Shown here piece after piece: positions 1 through 8,078 of a stretch of DNA of 64,000 nt (the stretch's first letter is position 1; the number at the start of each line of letters is the position of its first letter). This stretch comes from Parazoarcus communis SWub3 = DSM 12120 (GTDB lineage Bacteria; Pseudomonadota; Gammaproteobacteria; Burkholderiales; Rhodocyclaceae). The notes beneath the pieces are model-generated. The model had not been told where the DNA came from. It saw nothing but the letters and a program-made list of their open reading frames with translations, and ran no database searches. Where the stretch lies: NCBI RefSeq assembly GCF_003226565.1, contig NZ_QKOE01000006.1:62001-126000 (forward strand). The letters run 5' to 3'. Position numbers and translations under genes: made by a program.

Positions 1-571
1 GGTTGGTCGATGCATCGGTGCAGTCAAAGTTCCGGTAGCCGACGTAATGTCCCAGGCCATTCACAACACCGGCGGCCCAGATCGGAATCCACATCATTTG
101 AACAGCCCAGATCGTCAGCCCGATCGGCCCAAACGCAACGATGTTGATGATCAGCATCAAGGACACACCCCACACTGAACGCCGATACACGTGACGCTCA
201 AGCCAGTCATCCGGCGTGCCATGGCCGTAGCGCTGGATGGTTTCCGGGTTGTTCGCCTCGGCACGGTAGAGCTCCGCCCCCTCGAACAAGACCTTGCGGA
301 TGCCACGCGTCTGCGGGCTGTGCGGATCCTCCTCGGTCTCGCACTTGGCGTGATGCTTGCGATGAATGGCAGCCCATTCGCGGGTGACCATGCCGGTGGT
401 CAGCCACAACCAGAAACGGAAGAAATGGCTCGGAATCGCATGGAGCTCAAGCGCACGGTGCGCCTGATGACGATGCAGGAAGATGGTGACCGAGGCGATG
501 GTGATATGCGTCAGCACCAGCGCGACCACAACATAGCCCCACCAAGGGAGCTCGAACAAACCGGAATACAT
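1..571 (-). CDS. acyl-CoA/fatty acid desaturase, 3' part cut by window edge
   Basis: The minus strand reads from an ATG at 571 without a stop to the window edge, giving about 190 N-terminal residues. Two of the three histidine boxes of membrane fatty acid desaturases are visible: HRHQAH near residue 33 and HRKHH near residue 70. Hydrophobic segments flank them. The family inserts a cis double bond, usually delta-9, into acyl chains using a di-iron centre in the inner membrane. A protein of the stearoyl-CoA desaturase-like type starts like this (a short hydrophobic helix, then the first box). The third His box lies outside the window. It is probably a single gene with its own promoter near 612-617. 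Confidence 0.9.
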   Translation of the reverse strand, partial: MYSGLFELPWWGYVVVALVLTHITIASVTIFLHRHQAHRALELHAIPSHFFRFWLWLTTGMVTREWAAIHRKHHAKCETEEDPHSPQTRGIRKVLFEGAELYRAEANNPETIQRYGHGTPDDWLERHVYRRSVWGVSLMLIINIVAFGPIGLTIWAVQMMWIPIWAAGVVNGLGHYVGYRNFDCTDASTN

Positions 572-611
572 TCTAAAAAATCCTTCTACAAGAGAGACTT
601 GCTACGTGACG

Positions 612-617
612 ATTGTA
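612..617 (-). promoter_or_regulatory. candidate -10 element for the desaturase gene
   Basis: The minus strand reads TACAAT here, about 40 bases before the desaturase ATG, with TTCTTG 17 bases upstream as a weak -35. An AAGGA ribosome binding site lies just before the ATG. The placement fits a sigma-70 promoter, but the -35 match is poor. Confidence 0.3.
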
Positions 618-684
618 CGCTAGGCACGCTTGCGCAAGAAGCACGCTTCCGCCTTCAGACATTGCCGTCCGCAATAGGTTTGGA

Positions 685-1254
685 TCAAGGCTTCCACGGC
701 AGCCGGGTCACTGGGGTCGCCTGTGCCCGATGACGTTTCCAGTTATCCCGGTAACTGCGGGCCAGCGGGCAGTGATCCCTTAACACCAGCAGGTTCTCGG
801 CATTGCGGTTCTCGGCAGACCAGGTGAAGTTGTACGAGCCGGTCACCACCGCACAACCGGGCCCCTCCGCATCCGCCACCACCACCTTGTTATGCGCCGC
901 ACGATAGCGTGTCTCAAATGCCACCGGCACACCAGCGGCCAACAACTGCGGCACGGCATTACCCTTTTCGCGGCGGTTCATCTGCGCATCGGCCAGCACT
1001 TCCACCTTGACGCCGCGCCGATGCGCCGCAATCAGGGCATCGGCAAAACGCCGGCTGGTAAACGCATAAGCCTGCACATGCAATGTCTTGCGCGCGCCGG
1101 CCACCACGCCCAGCAACAGGGCTTCCGGCTTGTCCCATGGCGAGAACGCCAGTTCGACCTCGCCTTGCGCGGTAAAACGCTGGCCCGCCAGCGCCGGTGC
1201 AGCAGCCAAACACAGCATGACCGACGCCAGCGCCGTGCGCAGGCCGTCAGGCAC
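685..1254 (-). CDS. secreted phospholipase D-like nuclease/hydrolase
   Basis: 189 residues. The reading frame is open further upstream, but the likely start is GTG at 1254, which overlaps the stop of the upstream methyltransferase gene (GTG and TGA within 8 bases) and opens a signal peptide ending in APALAG near residue 24. A single HxKxxxxD motif (H121, K123, D128) followed by GSYNFT and a downstream E marks the one-domain PLD family. Such proteins act as dimers and cleave phosphodiester bonds. The secretion signal resembles Nuc-type periplasmic endonucleases. The substrate is not shown. The start overlap implies translational coupling to the RNA methyltransferase, although no shared function is evident. 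Confidence 0.85.
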   Translation of the reverse strand: MPDGLRTALASVMLCLAAAPALAGQRFTAQGEVELAFSPWDKPEALLLGVVAGARKTLHVQAYAFTSRRFADALIAAHRRGVKVEVLADAQMNRREKGNAVPQLLAAGVPVAFETRYRAAHNKVVVADAEGPGCAVVTGSYNFTWSAENRNAENLLVLRDHCPLARSYRDNWKRHRAQATPVTRLPWKP

Positions 1255-2536
1255 TGGCAACCCGCTCCAGCACGGCGGCAAAGAAGCCATCGGTATCATG
1301 CGCATCCGGCGACAGGCGCAGCCGTTCACCCGTTGTCAGCGTCACCCCTTGCGCTTCAAGCACCGACTCGGCCGAAACCGCACGGAACCCGGGTTGGGCC
1401 GCAAGAAAGGCATCCACCACCGCATCGTTCTCTTCCGCCAGCAGGCTGCAGGTCGCATACACCAGACGGCCACCTGGCCTGACCAGTCGCGCGGCCGCAG
1501 CAAGGATAGCGCCTTGCTTGACCACCATCTCATCAACCGCGGCATCGCTCTGCCGCCACTTGAGGTCGGGGTTGCGGCGCAAGGTGCCCAACCCACTGCA
1601 GGGCGCATCCACCAGCACACGGTCCGCCTTGCCTGCAAGGCGCTTCACCTTGGCATCGTTCTCATGCGCGATCAGCACCGGATGCACGTTGGACAACCCA
1701 GCCCGCGCCATCCTCGGCTTGAGTTTGGCCAAGCGTTTTTCCGACACATCGAATGCGTAGAGGCGCCCGGTGGAACGCATCATCGCCCCCAGCTGCAAGG
1801 TCTTGCCACCTGCGCCAGCGCAGAAATCCACAACCAACTCGCCCCGCTTGGGCTGAACCAGCAGTCCCAGCAACTGACTGCCTTCGTCCTGTACCTCGAA
1901 GCTGCCATCCAGGAACAAAGGGTGCTTTTGCAGCGCCGGCTTGCCGCCCAGTCGAATGCCCTGCGGTGACAACCTGCAGGACTCGGCAGCCAACCCTTCC
2001 TCACGCAGGCGCGCCAGCACCACATCTCGATCAGCCTTCAAAAGGTTGACCCGCAGATCGAGCGGCGCCGGCCGGTTCAGGCTCTGTGCGAGCTTGATCA
2101 GCGAGGACTCGTCATGCTGGGCCAACAGCCGCTCAACCAACCAGTCGGGCATATCGGCGCGTTCGGCCACACTGCCTTCGTCCAGCGTTGCAGACTTGAT
2201 CGTCTCGATCCAGTCACGTTCGGTGGCCGATGCGAGCCCTTCGAACTGGCGCATCGGCCAACCTTCACCGCGAGCCAGCCAGGCCAGCAGCAATTGCCGT
2301 GGCGTTGCGCCGGCACCGGCCAGACGACGCAGCCAGCGCAAGCGCCGGACGATGCCGTAGACCGTCTCGGCAATGAAAGCGCGATCACGCTGCCCGAGTT
2401 CGCGGTTGTCACGAAAGTGCCGGGACAACACCGCATCGGCCGGGTGGTCGAACGTCAGTACATTGCCCAGTACCTGGGTGGTCTGAATGAAAAGTGCACG
2501 AGAGTTACCCTCGGCAGTCTTGACTGTTTTCTGCAT
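1247..2536 (-). CDS. RsmB/NOP-family class I SAM-dependent RNA m5C methyltransferase
   Basis: 429 residues. The N-terminal ~140 residues resemble a NusB-like RNA-binding region. The Rossmann domain carries DFCAGAGGKT (238-247), DAPCSG with Cys313 and ATCS with Cys363, the two cysteines used by RNA cytosine-5 methyltransferases. It is of the Sun/Fmu type that modifies 16S rRNA C967 in E. coli. It sits behind a DUF3108 gene and purN rather than behind fmt/def where canonical rsmB usually lies, so it may be a paralogue. The symbol is withheld for that reason. It is probably co-transcribed with the DUF3108 gene 10 bases upstream and the PLD gene downstream. Confidence 0.9.
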   Translation of the reverse strand: MQKTVKTAEGNSRALFIQTTQVLGNVLTFDHPADAVLSRHFRDNRELGQRDRAFIAETVYGIVRRLRWLRRLAGAGATPRQLLLAWLARGEGWPMRQFEGLASATERDWIETIKSATLDEGSVAERADMPDWLVERLLAQHDESSLIKLAQSLNRPAPLDLRVNLLKADRDVVLARLREEGLAAESCRLSPQGIRLGGKPALQKHPLFLDGSFEVQDEGSQLLGLLVQPKRGELVVDFCAGAGGKTLQLGAMMRSTGRLYAFDVSEKRLAKLKPRMARAGLSNVHPVLIAHENDAKVKRLAGKADRVLVDAPCSGLGTLRRNPDLKWRQSDAAVDEMVVKQGAILAAAARLVRPGGRLVYATCSLLAEENDAVVDAFLAAQPGFRAVSAESVLEAQGVTLTTGERLRLSPDAHDTDGFFAAVLERVASA

Positions 2537-2545
2537 GATGTCCGT

Positions 2546-3733
2546 TCAGTTGATATAGAGGTCGGCCACCGGAAACGCTGGCACTTCCTCCTTGAGTTCA
2601 ATCATTTCCGCACGCGGCGCCGGCTCGCCCGGGGTCGTGTCGGGTGGCGCCAGTCGCAGTTGCACCGCTTGCTGGTCGAGGACTTCACCCTTGTCATCGA
2701 CCATTCGGATACGCACTGGCAACATGCCGTAGTTGCGCGCGAGCCAGATATCGATGGTCAGCTTGCCATCTTCTGCCTGAGCCCGAAGCCTCAGTGTTTC
2801 AAGGCGACCAATCGGCAGACGCAGTCCCTCCTCTCCCACCGCTTCAAGCAGAGCAGACTCGGCATCCTTGTTGCTGACCACCAGCAGGGTACGCGGCAAA
2901 CCTGCGGTACCCACGATGCCGATCTGATGCCACAGGCTGAGCACATCCTGGTCGCCGGCCTGCAACGCTGCTGCACGACGCTCCCGATCTCCGCGACGAA
3001 TGCTGACCCGGTTGGCAACCCAGTCAAAATCGGCAACTTCCTGCGCCTTGCCGCGCTGAGTGACGGAAAACAGATCCGGCCTCAGACCTTCGGGCATGAT
3101 CTGCCCCTCGCTGCGCTGGACGTAGTGAAAGCCCTTGAGCAAGGCAGCAACACCCGTCGTTTCCAGCACCACCTGCATGCTGTAACGGCTGCCATCGTGC
3201 GACCACTCGTGCCGTGCCTCGCCGACCTGCAAGCCCTTGTCACCGAGAAACACCCGGAACACGATCGCCCCATGCGTCGGCCAGCCATCGATGGAGAACA
3301 CCTCGCCCTGGGGCTGCGGCAGGAGACCGGCACCTGCCGCCGCAAGCATCTCCGGCAGCGGGTCCGCGTGCGTCCGCACCTCGTCATCCGGCACGGCGTC
3401 GGCAGCAAGCGCATCGACGACGGTCTCCTCGACCACAGGCAGGCGTTCGGCGCTGAGCGCAGCCAGGGGTGCCGGCCTGGGCTGCGGCACAGGCTTCGGC
3501 TTGACGACTGGCACTGGTGCCACAGGCTCCGGCGCCTCGGCAACAGCGGGGACAGCTTGCGGCTCGAGCGGCGGCGGCCGGAACGCGGAGATATCGACCA
3601 ACACCATCGGCGGCGCGCGCTCGGCTGCAACCGCCGGGCCGACAGCGCGCACCTCGAACGGATCAGCACCAAGCAATGCAACGTGGGCCAGTATCGACAG
3701 GCCCAGGGCTGCGATGGCACCGCGCTCGATCAC
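2546..3733 (-). CDS. DUF3108 domain protein with proline-rich N-terminus
   Basis: 395 residues. One N-terminal hydrophobic segment (about 6-22) is followed by a Pro/Val/Ala-rich stretch (about 50-100) reminiscent of TonB-type periplasm-spanning linkers, then a C-terminal domain of the DUF3108 type ending in DLYIN. Family members are periplasmic or envelope proteins without a proven reaction. The gene lies 10 bases after purN's stop and 10 bases before the RNA methyltransferase, so the three form one unit. The DUF3108 call comes from the general sequence style (HYVQRSEG, VADFDW) and its neighbourhood, not from a search. Confidence 0.75.
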   Translation of the reverse strand: MIERGAIAALGLSILAHVALLGADPFEVRAVGPAVAAERAPPMVLVDISAFRPPPLEPQAVPAVAEAPEPVAPVPVVKPKPVPQPRPAPLAALSAERLPVVEETVVDALAADAVPDDEVRTHADPLPEMLAAAGAGLLPQPQGEVFSIDGWPTHGAIVFRVFLGDKGLQVGEARHEWSHDGSRYSMQVVLETTGVAALLKGFHYVQRSEGQIMPEGLRPDLFSVTQRGKAQEVADFDWVANRVSIRRGDRERRAAALQAGDQDVLSLWHQIGIVGTAGLPRTLLVVSNKDAESALLEAVGEEGLRLPIGRLETLRLRAQAEDGKLTIDIWLARNYGMLPVRIRMVDDKGEVLDQQAVQLRLAPPDTTPGEPAPRAEMIELKEEVPAFPVADLYIN

Positions 3734-3743
3734 CGTACCGGCC

Positions 3744-4397
3744 TCAAGCTACCGCGCTTTCGAGTGGTGGCACGGTGATCCCCTTGTCCGGCGCAATCGT
3801 ATCGGCAATGCGTACCCGACCATCGTCGCCGACGGCAATACGCCCCTCGACAAACCACTGTACGGCCTGGGGATAGATGCGATGTTCCTGTGCCAGCACC
3901 CGTGCGGCCAGGCTTGCCTCATCGTCTTCGGCCTGCACCGGCACCACCGCCTGGATGACGATGGGCCCGCAATCCAGTTCGGGGGTCACGAAATGCACCG
4001 TCGCACCATGCACCTTGACACCCGCCTCCAGCGCACGCCGGTGGGTATGCAGGCCGGGAAAGGCCGGCAGCAAGGACGGATGGATATTGAGCAGACGCCC
4101 CTCGTAACGTCGTACGAACGCATCGGTCAGCACGCGCATGAAACCCGCCAGCACGACCAGATCCGGCGCATGGGCGTCGATCACGCGCGCCAGCTCGGCG
4201 TCGAAGGTGGCACGGTCGGCAAACGCCTTGTGATCGACAACCTCGGTCGCGATGCCATGGGCACGCGCGAAGACAAGCCCGCTTGCGTCGGGACGGTTGC
4301 TGATGACTGCCGCAACCCTGACCGAGGGAATCGCCGCCCGGACAATGGCTTCCATGTTACTGCCACGACCGGAAACGAGTAGAACAATAGACTTCAT
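3744..4397 (-). CDS. purN: phosphoribosylglycinamide formyltransferase (GAR transformylase)
   Basis: 217 residues, the usual PurN length. It transfers the formyl group from 10-formyl-tetrahydrofolate to GAR in purine synthesis, in the cytoplasm. Visible motifs are GRGSNMEAI for phosphate binding at residues 10-18, the catalytic NIHPSLLPAFPG block with Asn and His, and the TPELDCGP segment with the catalytic Asp. The start ATG at 4397 gives a normal N-terminus (MKSIVLLVSGRGSN). It heads the unit with DUF3108 and the RNA methyltransferase. Confidence 0.97.
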   Translation of the reverse strand: MKSIVLLVSGRGSNMEAIVRAAIPSVRVAAVISNRPDASGLVFARAHGIATEVVDHKAFADRATFDAELARVIDAHAPDLVVLAGFMRVLTDAFVRRYEGRLLNIHPSLLPAFPGLHTHRRALEAGVKVHGATVHFVTPELDCGPIVIQAVVPVQAEDDEASLAARVLAQEHRIYPQAVQWFVEGRIAVGDDGRVRIADTIAPDKGITVPPLESAVA

Positions 4398-4442
4398 GAT
4401 TCCTGAATTTGAATGACTGACCCACTCCGCAATGCGGATCGG

Positions 4443-5165
4443 TCAATAGACCGGCAAAAAGACCGCAGTCGCCAGGTTCTGGACCACACGCGTAACCGAG
4501 CGTTCGGTTTTTTCCTCAACCACATCGGACAGCGTCTCGAGCAAACCGATCACGCGCCCGAACTCGCGCTCGAAACTGAGATTATTGACTGCGCCCATCT
4601 CGTTGGACAGCAGCAGCAGGTTTCCGGCAGCATCCCGCGCACTACCCAGCTTCCACGCCGCAATCTCGACATTGCGGGCCGCATTGTAGATGTGCTGTGC
4701 GTCCAGATCATCCAGCAGAAAGAACTCCTCACGATCGCCCAGCGCGGTCTGCACCATGCTGGCCAGCCCCACGACGTATGCCCTGACCCGGTCACCGCGA
4801 TACTCGGGATGCAAGGCAATCACCAGGGCATCCAGGTCACGCCTGTATCCCAGGGCTTCAAGGCGCCATCCATGATGAGTGTCGAAGATCTCCGCGACCG
4901 CCTGCTCCACCCCGCCCGCCCCTGATTTACGCAATTCTGCAGGGTTGCGCTTGTAAAGCTTCTCGGCAAGCCGTCGCAAGCTGACGAAAATCCGCTGCTG
5001 ATGAAGCTCGGCAAACCGGTTCAGGTCGGACTTGACCAGATGCTGGGGAATGAATCCCGCAAGGCGACCCGCCTTGGGCCCGGTTCCAGGCGAAGAGCAC
5101 GCCAGCAGCGAAGCAATCAGCCCCGCCAGGACGCCCAGCCGCACATGACGCCACGTAACAGCCAT
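4443..5165 (-). CDS. predicted lipoprotein of unknown function
   Basis: 240 residues from ATG 5165, chosen over the upstream ATG at 5186 because GGAGG sits 4-5 bases before it. The N-terminus is a short basic region, a hydrophobic core and the lipobox LLAC (Cys about residue 23), so it is probably lipid-anchored. The mature part is mostly helical with no recognised catalytic motif. An internal stretch (ALHPEYRGDRVRAYVVGL) hints at a conserved domain not identified here. It lies alone between purN and the divergent mutL. Confidence 0.65.
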   Translation of the reverse strand: MAVTWRHVRLGVLAGLIASLLACSSPGTGPKAGRLAGFIPQHLVKSDLNRFAELHQQRIFVSLRRLAEKLYKRNPAELRKSGAGGVEQAVAEIFDTHHGWRLEALGYRRDLDALVIALHPEYRGDRVRAYVVGLASMVQTALGDREEFFLLDDLDAQHIYNAARNVEIAAWKLGSARDAAGNLLLLSNEMGAVNNLSFEREFGRVIGLLETLSDVVEEKTERSVTRVVQNLATAVFLPVY

Positions 5166-5292
5166 CGCACCTCCGGTCACGTTCATGGGCAGGCCGCAGC
5201 ATGCTCTGCCCGATCGCCGCCGTCATCATACCGGATCGGAAGCCATCGGGCGCAAACCGTGCCCTCCGGTCGGATATCTCGCCACCGCACCG

Positions 5293-5298
5293 TATAAT
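5293..5298 (+). promoter_or_regulatory. candidate -10 element for mutL
   Basis: A perfect TATAAT lies 28 bases before the mutL ATG. No good -35 is seen at the expected spacing. Transcription would start close to 5305 and leave a short leader. Confidence 0.4.
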
Positions 5299-5326
5299 CC
5301 GCCGCTTCAATCCCACACCCTCCACC

Positions 5327-7180
5327 ATGGCCTCCATCCATCGCTTGTCGGACCTCCTTGTCAATCAGATCGCTGCCGGCGAAGTGGTGGAACGCCCGGC
5401 ATCGGTGCTGAAGGAGGTCCTCGAAAACGCCGTGGATGCGGGCTCACGCGCCATCGAAGTGCAACTCGAACAAGGCGGGGTACGCCGCATCCGCGTCACC
5501 GACGATGGTTGCGGTATTGCCCGTGAAGAGCTGGCCCTTGCGCTGGAGCGTCATGCCACCAGCAAGATCGCCAGCCTGGACGACCTCGAGCGCGTCGGCA
5601 CCATGGGTTTTCGTGGCGAGGCGCTGGCCGCCATTGCGGCGGTGACGCGTACCACCATCACCAGCCGGGCCGAGGGCGCAGGCCACGCCTGGCGGATCGA
5701 TGGCGACACGGGGGAACTCAGTCCTGCGGCCTTGAACCAAGGCACCGTCATCGACGTTGCCGACCTGTATTACAACACCCCGGCGCGACGCAAGTTCCTG
5801 AAGTCGGAGGCGACCGAATACGCCCATTGCGACGAGATGTTCCGCCGCATTGCACTGGCCCACCCCGAGATCGGCCTTCAGCTGTCGCACAACGGCCGGG
5901 TGTCCCATCGCCTGCCCCCATCCGAGCCCATCCGTCGTGTCGGTGCCCTGATGGGGGACGATTTTCTTGAGCATGCGCGCGAGGTGCGGGCCGACGGTGG
6001 CATCCTGGCGCTGGCTGGTTTCGCTTCGATGCCGGCCTACTCGCGCAGCAGCCGGGACGCACAGTACTTTTTCGTCAATGGCCGCTACGTGCGGGACAAG
6101 TTGCTGACCCACGCGGTGCGCCAGGCCTACACCGACATCCTGCATGGCAGCCGACACCCCGCCTACGTGCTGTTCCTGCAACTCGACCCCGCCGGCGTAG
6201 ACGTCAACGTCCACCCCGCCAAGATCGAAGTCCGTTTTCGCGACGCACGGGCGGTACACCAGTTTGTCTTTCACGCAGTCAGTCGTGCACTGGCCGAATC
6301 CGGCGCAACCCGATCTGCCGACACGGAAAGCACCCACCCTGCGCCTGCCCAGCCTGCCACACCACAGGCCGACCCCTTGGCGATACGCGCTGCTCACTAC
6401 TCACGGCCAGCAGAATCGGCTTTGTCATCACCACGGCAGGGCACCCTGGCGATGGAGTCCGCCAGCCGGCACTATCTCGATTTCGCGGCCAGCGCCCGCC
6501 CCACGCCCAGCCCGGCCGCATTCAACACCCCGCAGCCCGTCGAGCCCGCACACAACCCGCCTGACGCAATGCCTGCGTCGCTCACCCAAGCCGAGGGCGG
6601 TGCTCCGCTGGGCTACGCGCTGGGACAACTGCACGGCATCTACATCCTGGCCCAGAATGCCAGAGGCCTGGTACTGGTCGACATGCATGCTGCGCATGAA
6701 CGCATCCTTTACGAGAAGCTCAAGACCGTACTCGACGGTCGACCTGCGGTGCAACGCCTGCTGATTCCTGCGGTGTTTTCGGTCAGCGCCAAGGACATGG
6801 CCGTTGCCGACGAGTGTCAGGACATCCTCACCGCGATGGGCTTCGAGGTGTCGGCGGCCGGCCCGCAGGAGCTGGCCGTGCGCAGTGTGCCGGCGCTGCT
6901 GGCCAATGCGCCGGTCGCCGAACTGATCCGGCAACTGCTTGGCGAGTTGCGCGAATTTCCCGCCTCTGAGGTGGTCACCGCCCGCCGCAACGAACTGCTC
7001 GCCACCATGGCCTGCCACGGCGCGGTGCGGGCCAACCGCCAACTGACCCTACCGGAAATGAACGCGCTGCTGCGCGACATGGAGGCGACCGAACGCTCCG
7101 ACCAATGCAACCACGGCCGGCCGACGTGGACACAGCTGAGCCTGAACGAACTCGATCGCTTCTTCATGCGCGGCCAGTGA
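5327..7180 (+). CDS. mutL: DNA mismatch repair protein MutL, endonuclease-type
   Basis: 617 residues from ATG 5327, where the conserved start of the family (ASIHRLSDLLVNQIAAGEV) begins. The N-terminal GHKL ATPase carries the motif around E33/N34 and DDGCGI. A low-complexity Ala/Pro linker (about 345-430) leads to the dimerisation domain. That domain has DMHAAHERILYE from residue 452, matching the DQHA(x)2E(x)4E metal-binding endonuclease motif, plus ACHGAVRAN and CNHGRPT near the end. So it is probably a nicking MutL like those of Neisseria and Bacillus, not the E. coli MutH-dependent type. Confidence 0.97.
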   Translation: MASIHRLSDLLVNQIAAGEVVERPASVLKEVLENAVDAGSRAIEVQLEQGGVRRIRVTDDGCGIAREELALALERHATSKIASLDDLERVGTMGFRGEALAAIAAVTRTTITSRAEGAGHAWRIDGDTGELSPAALNQGTVIDVADLYYNTPARRKFLKSEATEYAHCDEMFRRIALAHPEIGLQLSHNGRVSHRLPPSEPIRRVGALMGDDFLEHAREVRADGGILALAGFASMPAYSRSSRDAQYFFVNGRYVRDKLLTHAVRQAYTDILHGSRHPAYVLFLQLDPAGVDVNVHPAKIEVRFRDARAVHQFVFHAVSRALAESGATRSADTESTHPAPAQPATPQADPLAIRAAHYSRPAESALSSPRQGTLAMESASRHYLDFAASARPTPSPAAFNTPQPVEPAHNPPDAMPASLTQAEGGAPLGYALGQLHGIYILAQNARGLVLVDMHAAHERILYEKLKTVLDGRPAVQRLLIPAVFSVSAKDMAVADECQDILTAMGFEVSAAGPQELAVRSVPALLANAPVAELIRQLLGELREFPASEVVTARRNELLATMACHGAVRANRQLTLPEMNALLRDMEATERSDQCNHGRPTWTQLSLNELDRFFMRGQ

Positions 7181-7197
7181 AGCAAGCGCAGATCGCC

Positions 7198-7223
7198 TGG
7201 GCGCCGCCGACGCACGGCGCCCA
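7198..7223. terminator. hairpin between convergent mutL and the YqaA-like gene
   Basis: A 9-bp perfect stem (TGGGCGCCG / CGGCGCCCA) with an 8-base loop sits in the 66-bp gap between convergent genes. There is no T-run on either side, so it could only be a weak or Rho-assisted terminator. Confidence 0.35.
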
Positions 7224-7246
7224 ATCGTCAAGATACGGCTGCTCGC

Positions 7247-7825
7247 TCAGGCGCGATAGACCAGCACACCCAGCACGACCGCTGCCACCGTTGCCCACCC
7301 CAGGCGATCGATATAACGATGCAGCACCGCTTCCATCCGGGCCCCCCCCCAGGCCATCAGGCCGGCAACCAGAAAGAACCGTGCCCCACGTCCAACCAGC
7401 GAAGCCAACGTAAACGGCAGCAAGGCCATCGACAATGCGCCAGCAGCGATGGTGAACACCTTGTACGGAATGGGCGAGAACCCGGCCACGAACACCGCCC
7501 AGAAACCCCATTCACCAAACCACGCCACAGCCTGCTCGTAGGCACCCCAATAGCGGCTCTCACGCAACCAGGGTTCGATCGCATCGAAGGCATAGGCACC
7601 GATCAGATAGCCGAACAAGCCGCCTGCCACCGAGGTCAGCGTCGTCAGCAAGGCAAACCACATGGCACGGCGGGGGTTGGCCAGGCTCATCGGCGCCAGC
7701 ATCACATCGGGCGGAATCGGAAAGAACGAGGACTCGGCAAAACTCAATCCTCCCAGATACCAGGGCGCATGGCGATGACGCGCCCACAGCATGGCACGTG
7801 CGTACAGCGGCGAAAAAATCTTCAC
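7247..7825 (-). CDS. YqaA-family (SNARE/VTT-type) inner membrane protein
   Basis: 192 residues from GTG 7825, preferred over the longer frame because AAGGA lies 8 bases upstream and the family begins KIFSPLYxRAMxWARH. It has about four hydrophobic helices. The conserved FAESSFFPIPPDVMLAPM and GFSPIPYKVFTIAAG segments, each with the paired prolines of the DedA/VTT fold, are clear. YqaA proteins are small DedA relatives, and DedA relatives are implicated in undecaprenyl-phosphate or lipid flipping. The substrate is not known for this one. It is convergent to mutL and divergent from the cyclase gene. Confidence 0.85.
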   Translation of the reverse strand: MKIFSPLYARAMLWARHRHAPWYLGGLSFAESSFFPIPPDVMLAPMSLANPRRAMWFALLTTLTSVAGGLFGYLIGAYAFDAIEPWLRESRYWGAYEQAVAWFGEWGFWAVFVAGFSPIPYKVFTIAAGALSMALLPFTLASLVGRGARFFLVAGLMAWGGARMEAVLHRYIDRLGWATVAAVVLGVLVYRA

Positions 7826-8078
7826 AAAAACAATCCTTGACGAGAGTTGGATGCAGATCGACCTGACGGCCGACATGATACCGTCTGAACGTGACATCGC
7901 ACCGACAATCCAGTTGCTGGATACGCAGCGTCGTCATGTTGCAGAAAGTGGGGGATAGATCGATCGCCATCTCCCTGGCAAGTATCACTGCAACACCACC
8001 AAGTCGCATGAAACCATTGCGCCGGCATGCCCGGGCACGCAAAATCGCCGCTTCATCGACCTCTGCGGAAAGCCCGGC

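Noticed and set aside
2114-3778. 554-codon plus-strand frame antisense to the RNA methyltransferase, DUF3108 and purN genes
   Set aside because: Composition is His/Arg/Gln-rich with no family features, typical of the complementary strand of high-GC genes; the minus-strand genes have clear motifs.
5444-6397. 317-codon minus-strand frame inside mutL
   Set aside because: Purely antisense to a conserved MutL region; no start context or homology.
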